Below are positions 47,431 to 58,000 of a stretch of DNA of 64,000 nucleotides, one piece after another (positions within the stretch are counted from its first letter, which is position 1; each line of letters starts with the position of its first letter). Both the position numbers and the translations under genes were made by a program. Under the pieces are notes generated by a model. It had not been told where the DNA came from. It saw only the letters and a program-made list of their open reading frames with translations, and ran no database searches. The stretch is from Nematocida ironsii (Eukaryota; Microsporidia): contig LTDK01000099.1 of NCBI GenBank assembly GCA_001642415.1, positions 1-64,000 of the forward strand, in the 5' to 3' direction.

Positions 47431-49143
47431 TTAAAGCCTTCTGTTGTTTTTGTAGTTCTGAAGAACTTTAGAATTTACTAATTGCTTGTCAATTATTTTT
47501 GTCATTGTATTATCAACCAGTGGCTTGCACTCTGGACGCATGGCTAGCACATTTGTAGAAATAAGAGAAAAGACAAGAGCTACTTTTTTACAAGAAAATG
47601 GGTCTATATGTTTTAAGAATGACAAATTTATGTCTACACCTTTAGCAATTAAGTACTTATACACGTCAAGAACTGCTACTTTTTCTGTTCCCATTTCCAT
47701 CCACTCACTTAGAATTACCTCTACATCTGACTCATTATGCTGGGAGGACTTTCCATTCTTTATGTCCTGCAGAAATTCAATTACAGTGCTGCTGTTAGGA
47801 AGTGGCTGAATCTTTTTTCCAACAATATCAAGGTCAATCGTATCATACATAAAGTATTTTGACACGTCTCTTTTTTTCTTATTTCCAAAGTTCTTGTCTA
47901 AAAACTCAACAATTTCTGGAATGTATTCTGTGCCCAGATTGTTTTCTTTTACAAATCCAAGCGCCACCTCTTCATACTTATCTGTTTTGTCAAATGAGAG
48001 TGTATAGTTGGCCTCTCCTAGAGTAATTGTAATTGTATGGTCTTTCTTTTTCTTTTCCACTGTGCTTCCAAATAATTCCCACTCCCCGTCTTTTAGCTCA
48101 TATACTTTATCATCAATTACTTTGTACTGCGGGCTGCTATTTGCATCCTCTGCTTGTTTTTGGACTGGCGGTGCAGTGTCTTGTGCTTTGTCGCTTCCCA
48201 TCTTATTCTGTAACTCTTCTAGCTCTTTTTGGTACTGCGGATTGCCTTCCTTATCTGCAAAGACATATACTCTCCCATCTGCGCCTAGTGCAAATATTCT
48301 GTCATTTTCTGACAGTGCATTCCAGCAAGAAAGAGTGGGCGCGGCTATACTGAAAAGGCTTTCTAGAGTCTTACTTAAGAGATAAACCATTCCCTCATCT
48401 GCAGACACAATGTAACCAGTGACATTTCCTGCTGTGTACTTATTTATTCTAAAGCTGGTATTATTTAGATCGACCTTATGAAGCACCCGGCCATTGTGCT
48501 CTGTAACAATGACTACCCCTGTGTTGGATACAGTGACATACCGATCGTTCTCCATACAGATGTCTCTAATGCAAGTAGCATGCAGTTTTATACCTTTAAC
48601 CTGGGTATATCTTCCATTTACTTTTTTAATCGTGCATATAGACCCATCTATGCATCCAGCTATAATTGTATCTTCATTAGGGACTTTTTTAGCCGACCAG
48701 GCGACGCTTTCTATTCTTATTACTTCCGGAGACTGGTTTTCTTTAATCACACCAACTGAGCCATCCCAGGATGTGCTGATAATTCCCTCATCAAAGCTGT
48801 TTAATGAGCATACATTGTCTCCATGCACTTTACTTCTTCCTAGTAGCTTAAGAGTAATCTCTTTTTTCCCAGCACTGCCAGATTCTTCACTGTTTCCACC
48901 CATTTCTATTGCATACCTTACTATTTCTCCCGTCTGCAGTCCTGCATACAAAACTGCATTGTGTATGCATACAGAGTTTATAGGTGCACCAAGATTTTCT
49001 GACCCTCCAACACTTTCTAAATCAGGCAGTGAGGATATGTGCATAACCCGGTCTCTTCCCACAGTATACAGCCGGTTTTCGTAAATTACCCCGTCTTTTA
49101 TATCTGAGGCATGAAGTTTCTTCAGAACTTGAATATACGCCAT
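47431..49143 (-). CDS. DOA1: Ubiquitin-binding Cdc48 adaptor Doa1/Ufd3/PLAA
   Basis: The start at 49143 (MAYIQVLKKLHASDIKDG, 570 residues) is chosen because the longer frame to 49254 adds a hydrophobic stretch foreign to the family and overlaps DCP1. An N-terminal seven-blade WD40 propeller (about 1-300) is followed by a PFU domain with the usual YKVIDDKVYELKDGEWELFG (about 345-365) and a shortened, divergent C-terminal PUL-like helical region that would bind Cdc48. The protein is about 80 percent of yeast Doa1 length. It is divergent from DCP1 with a 36-bp gap. Confidence 0.87.
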   Translation of the reverse strand: MAYIQVLKKLHASDIKDGVIYENRLYTVGRDRVMHISSLPDLESVGGSENLGAPINSVCIHNAVLYAGLQTGEIVRYAIEMGGNSEESGSAGKKEITLKLLGRSKVHGDNVCSLNSFDEGIISTSWDGSVGVIKENQSPEVIRIESVAWSAKKVPNEDTIIAGCIDGSICTIKKVNGRYTQVKGIKLHATCIRDICMENDRYVTVSNTGVVIVTEHNGRVLHKVDLNNTSFRINKYTAGNVTGYIVSADEGMVYLLSKTLESLFSIAAPTLSCWNALSENDRIFALGADGRVYVFADKEGNPQYQKELEELQNKMGSDKAQDTAPPVQKQAEDANSSPQYKVIDDKVYELKDGEWELFGSTVEKKKKDHTITITLGEANYTLSFDKTDKYEEVALGFVKENNLGTEYIPEIVEFLDKNFGNKKKRDVSKYFMYDTIDLDIVGKKIQPLPNSSTVIEFLQDIKNGKSSQHNESDVEVILSEWMEMGTEKVAVLDVYKYLIAKGVDINLSFLKHIDPFSCKKVALVFSLISTNVLAMRPECKPLVDNTMTKIIDKQLVNSKVLQNYKNNRRL

Positions 49144-49179
49144 AACAAATAAAAAAAATCCAATTAAAACAAGGGAAGC
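49144..49179. promoter_or_regulatory. 36-bp bidirectional start region, DOA1 / DCP1
   Basis: A mostly A-rich spacer with an eight-A run and AAGGGAAG just before the DCP1 ATG, a GGG-like start signal. Confidence 0.4.
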
Positions 49180-49611
49180 ATGCACACGAAGAGACCTCCG
49201 ACAAATGAAGTAACTAATAGAATGCTCAAAGGAAAGGACGCACAGTATAGTCACCTACTCCTAACATCTATTAACGTTTTGGTCCTTAAATATGAGAACA
49301 AATGGATTAATACGTGCATAGAAGGAGCAATCCATTTGTATAAAAGAAAAGTAATTCCATCCACATGCATTCTGGTGCTAAATCGAAAGGCACCAGCAGA
49401 TTTTCATCTTTTGATAGATAAAGCCGTGCACGGCATAGAGATTTTCGACCGGTTTATTATTATAAAAATAGCCCACAAGAAGGAAATTGAAGTATTTGGG
49501 CTATGGTTTTATGACAAGCAGTCATGCGCACAGGCTGGTAGTATTTTAACAGACCAACTGGCTCTTTTAGAAAAGTCAAAGGAATTATTAAACAAGTGTA
49601 AAGGTGTATAA
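49180..49611 (+). CDS. DCP1: mRNA decapping activator Dcp1
   Basis: The 143-residue protein is essentially one EVH1 domain. Conserved Dcp1 strands are visible: LLLTSINVLVLKY, KWINTCIEGAIHLYKR, CILVLNRKAPADF and VFGLWFYDKQSC. A C-terminal helix (LALLEKSKELLNK) follows. Dcp1 activates the Dcp2 pyrophosphatase in mRNA 5' decapping. A second in-frame Met at nt 49222 would remove 14 N-terminal residues that are not part of the domain. The length is much shorter than yeast Dcp1 (231), which has insertions in the EVH1 fold. Confidence 0.85.
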   Translation: MHTKRPPTNEVTNRMLKGKDAQYSHLLLTSINVLVLKYENKWINTCIEGAIHLYKRKVIPSTCILVLNRKAPADFHLLIDKAVHGIEIFDRFIIIKIAHKKEIEVFGLWFYDKQSCAQAGSILTDQLALLEKSKELLNKCKGV

Positions 49612-49637
49612 ATACAACAAATAAAATCTTTTGACTA

Positions 49638-50471
49638 TTAGTGCAACTTCCATTCAGATGCAAGTACTTCATCCCCTTTTTTGTTAAAAATTACTGGCCA
49701 GTATTCTTTGTCTGCTGCTAGAATATCACTTCTCCTGAATCTGCTTTGTAGCATGTGTAGGCCCTGTATTCGGGCATATGCTATATCGCCTTTCTTTTCA
49801 CTTTTGAAATTCTTCCACTTTCTTCCCTGTATTGCATCAAGAAATATTGGAATATACTTTGCCTCCCGGAAATTAATAAATGCATATCCATTGTTGCAGT
49901 TACTTTTAAAGTCCATCCGCAGATAGACAAAGTCAAATGCATTGTAACAAATAGATGTAAGTACCTCTATTAACTGCCTTATATTCAGCTTATTTGGTAT
50001 GTTCTTTATCATGCAAGTAGTCCTTGTATCCTTACCAGAAATTATTTTCTCCACTGATATAAAATATGGAGAATAAATGGGAAAGATAGGAATTAGGTAG
50101 ACGTCCGGAAAGGAGTGCCCGTGTATATTCCCTAGAAATGACCTTTCCAAATTAAAAAGAGTCCCAACCGGTGTGAATGGCCTATAGGGTATTGCACACG
50201 TACAGTGCTCTCTGGATACTTCTTCATCTGCATATATATAAGAGCTTTTACTGCACTCATTACTTATTAACATATATTTTATTCCGTCAACGTATTTAAA
50301 CCCTTTAAATAATGACTTGACATCTGAAACACCCATTTCTTCTGATAAAATACCCCTCCCACAAATATAACAAGAGTTAAATGGGATAAGGCCCACTTTA
50401 GTTTTTTCCCTGAGTACATGTCTCTTCCCTGACAAGATCTGTCCTGTCCTGATTTGTCCTGTATTTTTCAT
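49638..50471 (-). CDS. Mei2-like RNA-binding protein
   Basis: The 277-residue protein has a C-terminal RRM of the Mei2 type (about 150-245): TTCMIKNIPNK, FDFVYLRMDFKSNCNNGYAFINF, then KWKNFKSEKKGDIAYARIQG. These are diagnostic of the Mei2 C-terminal RRM (RRM_2 family). Fission yeast Mei2 is a master regulator of meiosis. Only one clear RRM is present, against three in Mei2. Residues 30-130 hold CYICGRG and a region that may be a degenerate RRM. Its meiotic role here is inferred from the family only. Confidence 0.82.
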   Translation of the reverse strand: MKNTGQIRTGQILSGKRHVLREKTKVGLIPFNSCYICGRGILSEEMGVSDVKSLFKGFKYVDGIKYMLISNECSKSSYIYADEEVSREHCTCAIPYRPFTPVGTLFNLERSFLGNIHGHSFPDVYLIPIFPIYSPYFISVEKIISGKDTRTTCMIKNIPNKLNIRQLIEVLTSICYNAFDFVYLRMDFKSNCNNGYAFINFREAKYIPIFLDAIQGRKWKNFKSEKKGDIAYARIQGLHMLQSRFRRSDILAADKEYWPVIFNKKGDEVLASEWKLH

Positions 50472-50946
50472 TCTTTTCTGAATTCTTTCTTCTTTTATAT
50501 TCCTGTGGTAACTCTATCTTATTACTTTTTTTAAGAAAAGATCTTTATATATTTTATTTAAATCCTTATTTTATTAATATACTTTTATTTTACTACCCGT
50601 AAATTTTTATAATAATGAATAATTCGTATTATTTGAAATTAGAGCTAAACATAAATATACATTTATTTGTTTATTCATTTATACCTGTATTTACTGTAGT
50701 AATTTATAATAATTATATTCATAATTTTATGATATATGTGTAGTAAGCTTTAAGTACTTTTATTATCTATATAAATAATAAAGCATTAGTAAGTATAAGC
50801 GTATAATACATAAACCCATTTGTAAATTATCTTCAGTATATTACAGTGCGTATCCAGAATGTTCTGATAATTCAAAATACCAGAAATTATTCATGCAGTA
50901 TTATTTCTATTTTTAGTGTATTAAGCTATGATTGTATAGCTAGGAA
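50472..50946. other. AT-rich spacer
   Basis: A 475-bp spacer of very low complexity between two minus-strand genes. TACCCGTAAATTT at about 50596-50608 is a loose relative of the CCCGAAAT motif. No gene is seen. Confidence 0.45.
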
Positions 50947-51579
50947 TTAAAAGACGAATCTTGTCTTACAATGCTTACATAAAGGAACAAATTTACAGTA
51001 AAGACCAAGGCAGATTGGACAGAGATATCCTGTCTGTATTTCTTTATTGTGGCATATGCAGAATCTGTGGACATTCTTTCTGCTGATACGGCCAAAGTCT
51101 ATGGAAAGCATTCCCATTAAGTACTCAAATAAAGACTCTCCTGAGGATATGCAGAATACTGGTCTTTTTAGAACATCTGATACTTGTGATACAAACCCAT
51201 CATTTGGTATTATACAGTCTACGTGTATGTTTAATTTTCTTGCTGTAAATGCGCATTTTATGAAGTTGAGTGAGGCATTGCCTGAGGAAAAGAAAAGTAT
51301 TTTACTTTTATCTCTTTTTTCCTTTTGAATCAGTAGAAGAGCATAGCCAAGGTCTCTGCACTGGCCGGTGGATGGTGTGCCATTGAAACCCAGCAGTATT
51401 TTGTCTGTGAGGTTCTCTTCTAAATCCACATCAGAATCAAATAAGATAGAAAGTTTATTAACTATCTTTAGCCTATTATTATGGCCTGTGCGTAGATACA
51501 TTATAAGAAAAACAAGCAGGTCATTCATTGACTCTGCGCTCATTGGGAACTGGCTGGAAACCACAAGAACCAAGAGCAT
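50947..51579 (-). CDS. TFB4: TFIIH subunit Tfb4/p34
   Basis: The 210-residue protein has a von Willebrand A-like fold: LLVLVVSS at the start, LGYALLLIQKE, KILFFSSGNAS, NIHVDCIIPN, and GGYLMG-type SLFEYLMGML. A C-terminal zinc-binding region follows: CICHNKEIQTGYLCPICLGLYCKFVPLCKHC. Tfb4 partners Ssl1 in core TFIIH for transcription initiation and nucleotide excision repair. It is far shorter than yeast Tfb4 (338) but keeps both domains. Confidence 0.88.
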   Translation of the reverse strand: MLLVLVVSSQFPMSAESMNDLLVFLIMYLRTGHNNRLKIVNKLSILFDSDVDLEENLTDKILLGFNGTPSTGQCRDLGYALLLIQKEKRDKSKILFFSSGNASLNFIKCAFTARKLNIHVDCIIPNDGFVSQVSDVLKRPVFCISSGESLFEYLMGMLSIDFGRISRKNVHRFCICHNKEIQTGYLCPICLGLYCKFVPLCKHCKTRFVF

Positions 51580-52059
51580 AAAAATAAATTTGCAAATTGT
51601 TCTGTTGCTGTATATGTGTCTGCATTAAAGCAGTAGAACAAAGCAGAATCCAAATGAGGTATCAGAAAGATAGAATAGTTCATATATTAAGTAGAATATA
51701 CTCCATCGGAATAGATATGATCACATATTCAATTTATGATGGGATGGAAGTATTTCTGTCATAATTTCACATTACATGGATCAATTTGTTAGTGGATATG
51801 GATTATAATCATAGAGATAGACAGATGTAATATTACATATATCAAATATAAAGTAATTATTATAGATCACTTTCTGTATATTTATGAATTTATGGAATGA
51901 TTTCAGTAATTATAGACAGTGTCTTATATGTCCGTGTATAAATATTGTGCAGACAGTGTAATATAAATATAAAATATGAGTTTATGTACTTTCTGAGTAT
52001 GCGTAAAATTACTATTACTAGAAAGAAACAGTTAGATATAATAGAAGCTAATTTATTAT
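51580..52059. other. AT-rich spacer
   Basis: A 480-bp AT-rich spacer between TFB4 and the TOM1 3' end. No gene or known signal is seen. Confidence 0.5.
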
Positions 52060-55000
52060 TTATGCAAATCCAAACCCACTAGTACACTCTTCTAGTGAGA
52101 AAAGAAGAGCTTTAACTAATTGCTCATATGAGTCATACTCTGGTAGATCTAGTTGGTTGAAACATGTGTGTGCAGTTGGCAGTCTGGATGATCCGCCGGA
52201 TGCTTTGTGTATCTGGAATTTCTGGTTTCCGTTTTGGCACCGCAGGCCTGCAAATCCCTCAAGAGGTAGCTTAGAAGTTCCTGTGGCAAATTGCAGGAGT
52301 TTGGCTCTCTCTTCCATGCTGAAATTACGCACTGCTCGCCAGTACCAACGAATAACTTGAGAGTCTGAAGTGTACCCAAAGTATATAGTATTGTTGCGCC
52401 AGTCATCCACGTCAATTTCTGGGAGACCGCTGATTAGAAGCTCAAGTTCTTTCTCATTGAACATCTTTAGCATATCTACGTCTAGGATTTCAAAGAATCC
52501 TTCTGCAAATGCGGACAACTGCCTTTCAATCACTCGGACAAGTTTGAACCTGCACACAAGCTCTACATACTCTCGCTTATTTTCATTTGTTACTGCAATG
52601 TTCCTTCCATTCTCCTTCAAGTCAATTATTTCGGTAATTCCAAATCGGTCTTGCTCTATCGAAAAAGTCATATCCAGAACATTCTCAATGTCATTTTCAA
52701 GAATCCATACAAGAGATCGGTGGAACTCTGGATCTAGTGCTTCAACATCAGTGAGGTCAACAGGAATACTTAGCACACGCTTGTAGAAGGCCCGCGTAAA
52801 GTGACAGTCAACTGTCATTTCATCATACACAGCCTTTCCAATAATACGCCCAATAAATTTGAAGTATACAAGATGCTCTGGATTTATGTGGCTTATGTGG
52901 TTTGGCTGGTATGAAGAGCCTATAGGAGTGAAAAGTGCATAGTTTGCATTGAACATCTCTTTACTCAGCTCAGAGTACCACTCTCGTGTAAGGCCGCCTG
53001 CATCAACACCTTCCTCTCCTGCAAACTTAATGTTGAACTTTGCATTTCTTACTTGCTCTCCATTCAGCCGCATTAGCTGATGGAAAGTATCCTCAAACAC
53101 TGCTCCTCTCTGCACCATAAGCGAAATAGTTGGCCGTAGCTGCACATCTTCCCGTATTTTTTTGTAGAAGTATATACGCTTGTTGTCAAAGTCTAATATT
53201 TTCTTCTGAAGACCTGCAAACGCATGGAATAATAGATCTGGGTCTGCTTGAATAAATGTATTAATAAGGTCTTTCTCCTTCTCTACCACGCTATAGTATA
53301 TGGATGAGTCGCTATTTGGTATCTCTGAGAACTCATTTATATTTTCATTTCTTCCTATATACATCTGTATCGTATGCACAATGACAAATGCCTTAAATAA
53401 AGGAAGAATTGACGATGCATACAATGATTCCTTCTCCTTAGGCAGGATAATATTAAAATAGTACTCCCAGAACGGCATTTCTCTAAGTTCCATAAGACTA
53501 TCCAGATACGTCTCTGTTATTCCCATGATATTTACTAAACTCAGCATTCTAACAAGCTTTATAATACCCTTATGGTGCGTATGGCTGTTAAATTCGGCTT
53601 TTTTATCCAGACACTCCTCCAGGCTTTTTTTACTTCCTCCCATTAAATAGAGAAGATACATAGGCCTATAGAACCGGTCTGTTTTTTTAATAAACTCACA
53701 GAAATGCTTAAAAGTATCATCTGTCATGTCATACTCCAAAAAGCCTATGTACTTGCGCACTTCAATGTTTTCTGGCTCTGCTACTTTATCATTATTGAAA
53801 CAGTCACCCACAGTGCTCAAAAGCTTAACGCTCTCTGAAATAGTCCTCTTGTTAGTAGCTTGAAGTATCTTATTTATCAGCTCAGTGTTGTAGCTGAAAA
53901 CAGTTGTAAAGTCAGACGACTTGGTGCACAGATATGTTAATGCTTCAAATCCTCTCTTTGTAATTACTTCTGGCGCGATTACTTCATTGTTTCCAGATGA
54001 GCCAGCGCTTGCATTTACAGTTGAGCTACCTGCACCAGCTGAGCTGCTAGCCCCTTCCACCACAGCCTGATAAATTGAGTTAACCAGAGTCTCCACTGAA
54101 AATATCCGCACTTCTTTATTTGCAGATATATTATGGATTATTCGATAAAGGTTTCTTCGGTTTCCGCACTGTAGGACCATGTGAATAAGCCCGAAAACAA
54201 TATCAATAGGGACAGAGGCTGCTGCCTCTCTCTCAGCAATAAATGGCATCTCCTGTGGCTTCTTTTTCTTCTCCTCTCTGCGTGGCACAATTTCTCCTGC
54301 AAATGTTTCCATATACCGAGCCTCATGCTCCTCAAACACACTTCGCACCTCCTCTCTAAGTCTGTTCAAAAAGTGCAGACTTATTGCGCGGTACTCTGTG
54401 CTTGACGAGATTCTGTCCTGGTAGAAGTTTTCAACCGTGTCTTCTAGAATAGAAGACGGCAGATTATTTAAAACCTCCACATCCAACTCGGGAATTTCTC
54501 CATTTTCATCACCAATGGCTATTTCTTCTCCAGTTGCAAAGCTTTCTTCGTCATCATACTCTTCATCATCCGATCCATTTCCATCATAGTCATACTGCGA
54601 CTCGTCATCATACTCGTCTACGCCCTCATCAATCTCTTCTGGACCCTCATCGTCTAAATGCGCATCTGGGTCTGTAGGGTCGATTGCATAGTCGTTTAGC
54701 TCTTCATCATCATTCTCTTCCTCTCGTCGCATAAGATACTGATGCCTGCGGTATGATCCCTCCTCGCTGTCAAAAGTCTCTTCATCTGTAGAAGAAGGCT
54801 CTTTCTCCTGAAGATTTGAAATAATGCTGCCTTCAAGTATTTTTTGCACAAAAGGCATTCTTTCATCTGCATTGAATATCTCCATTTCCTTTCCTATCAG
54901 CTTAGATATAGGAAGTATGCAGAGTGACTTTAGGAACTCATTCTTCTCTGACTGCTCAGATGAGGACTGCTCCTCATCCATGCCCTCTTCCTCACTTGAC

Positions 55001-58000
55001 GATTCTTCATCTGACATAAGATACTCCCCATAGTTATTTGACTCTGCTGTGTATACAGTCAGCGAATCCTCACTGCATAATTCCCCTACTTCCTGTGAGT
55101 TCTCCTCTGTGTCATCATACACTACCTGATCACTATCCATTGTCTCATCTGTGTCAAAGTCTTCCATGTACCCTTCATCAATGTCTTCAAAGTAAACCTC
55201 TTCTTCTGACTGCGTAACCTCTTCATAAAACGCTTCTTTCTCATCAACTGCTAAAATACGCGTGATATACTCCATTGGCTTGGTAAGTATCTCCATGATA
55301 GATCCGTAGTCCTTTCTTCTGTTGTCTATCTGCATGGTGCTTCTGATCATAACCTCTAAACAGTTCATCTCTTTCACAAGTGCCGTGTTCTCGTCAAATG
55401 TGTTCTTACTGAATCGCATCGTAAGAATCTCCTGTATGAGCTCAGAGAAAATAACCGTTGCATTAATAGACGTAGGAAGCAGCTCCAAAACCTTCTCCAG
55501 AATGTATTTCTTGACCTCTACATACGTCGTATGGTTGAATATAAGCATAATAAAGTGACCCGACCAGTACGCGAGGGTTTTGTCTTCCTGCTGGAATGCA
55601 CTCGGCTTCAGTGATTTAGAGTACGCCGCATGGTTCTCCAAGAAGTACATAAAGAATGAATAGTCCTCGGGCACAAGTGTTGAAATAAGCTGCGGGAAAG
55701 AAACTACTAAGAGACAGAGCGAGTGAATTCGCACTATCTGCTCCATCTTGCCAGTTGCCCTGTGCACGAATAGTGTTCTAAAAAGCTCTGCATTTAGCCC
55801 TGAATATATCTTTATCTGCTTTGTGAATAGCCCATCTGAAAGAGTCTCCAGTACTGCCTCTGATATCTGCCCACTCTCAGTGGGGTTTGCTGACTCATCT
55901 GGCAGCTTGTGCCGAATCTCCTCCCATCCAGCACTAATGCACTCAAAGTTACTTGAAAGATACTCCAAGAAGGATGAGATTGAGTAGAACAACGCATTCC
56001 GTAGATTGCTGCACACAGTATGAACAGTGTACATCCGGCTTTTCCCCAAATGCTTGTTCTTTATAATGGTGTCCACTGCCTCCTTCGCCGCCTCTTTGCT
56101 TTCTATTACCCTTCTTATCAGAAGGTTGGCTAGAATAACCAAGCCTTCTTTCTGCTCTGCTGTTTCTACTATTGCATATATCCGATTCAAATGAATAATT
56201 GGGTCTTCTATTGTTATTGCAAGATTATACTCTATTTTTAGCTTAACAATCGCAAGAATAACTATTCCCTGCGCCTCTACAACCGCTGGGCACGTACTCT
56301 CGGCGAAAACAATGTTTCCTATGAATCTAGAAAGAACTGTTGTTTTCTTCAGTGTGTCCCGCATTGCCACAAAAACCAGTCCAACTGCATAAAGTTTCAA
56401 AAAAGCCGGGTCTGTAGATGCCCCCACCTGCTTGGTCATCTTTGGAATAAAAGAGACCAAATGCGAAAACACCCGACTCTCCTTAATTGCTGCATACTGC
56501 AGAAGACCAAAACAGTTCTTGTTGTATACTTGCTTGAACGTTTTTTTGTTCTTCACAAGAATAGTGAAAATGTCCGATTTCAGAACAGCCTCTGTCTCCT
56601 CCTTTGGAAGGTTTAAAAACACAGAAATGAAAAATGACCCAAGAATGTTCCTTCTCTTATACTCAGCCGAACCTTCGTTCTCCCTATCCATCTCTTTTGT
56701 AATTTGCTTCCTAAGAGTAACAAAAAATGCAGTTTTTACTATATTCAGCAGATGCTCTATACTACTCTTGTCTATATAGTCCATTAGAAGCTCTACTATT
56801 ATAAGCACATGCTCCTCAATTTCACACACCTTCTTCTTGGGCTCTTTCACTGGAACAAAGAGATTTTTAATGCCTCGAACATATATAGAAAGCACCTCAA
56901 GTATGGATGAAACCACCTTCTTGTGCGCATCCATGGTTATTTTCTCGTCCTTCAGCATAGAAACCGAATTCTTTGCGTGCTCCATAAGGGTCTCGCTCAG
57001 ATTAATGCCCATAAGATACTCCTGCGTTACAACAAATTCATTCTTCTGTGGGTATTGCTGTGGGCTTTTGTCCACCATAATATAGTTCTTCAGCCCATGC
57101 ATCCGCTGTGTATAGTATAAATGGTCTATCTGCTCTGTCTTGCTCAATAAGTCCTCAACTAGCAGCCCGAAAATCTTTAAATACTCCTTAGCGTTGGTTT
57201 TACTGTACCTGTACACAGTCTTCAGTATCCCCATGGTAAACGAATAGTACAGATTAGTCAGACTTTCATTCTTTGCTACACTCACCAGGGCAGTGTCCTT
57301 CTTCAAATTGTCAAAGTACTGGCTAATCCTCTTAACAATCTGTAGGAACCCCTTGGACGTGCAGTGCTTAATAAACTCTTCGCATGTCTCTTCATTTTTG
57401 AATATAAGATAGTTCACTATCAGCAGAATTCTTTTGATTTTCTCTATGTTCTCTAGGGTGACCTTGTTTTTCATGACTCTATCAATAACCTTCGCAATGT
57501 ATGAAATAACATACGTCTGATCCTCATCAAATACCTCCATTAGTATGTTCATCACATCAGTGTATAGCTCTGTTTCTGTAGGAATCTCTATCAGCATAAG
57601 CATGCTTATTATTCTGTTGTTCAACAGCCCTTTGTCTGTAATTAGCTGGTTGTTGGTTGTCTTTCTGTACACTGCTCGGTGCATCATTCGGAATAGGTTC
57701 CCAAGCAGAAGCCGCATGAGCTCTGGGTCAGTGTTCGGTATCATGCTTTCCAGATTTTTCATTGTGTTGTATATCTTCTCTTTGACCGTCAGTGAAATAA
57801 TCGGATAATGCCGCACAAGATTCTCCAGGAATATACCGTACGCACGGCCTATGTCATACATCAGAATAATATTGCTCAAATTTACTATTTCAAAGCTCTC
57901 AAATATCCTGTCCAAGATATTCTCTTCATCTATTTTTTTGATTAGCTCTGAGTTTAAAAAGAATGCCTCAATCAAATTAGGCAGCTCAAGCAGAAAGTCT

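Noticed and set aside
49144..49254. 37-codon hydrophobic N-terminal extension of DOA1
   Set aside because: It overlaps DCP1 on the other strand and is foreign to the WD40 start of this family.
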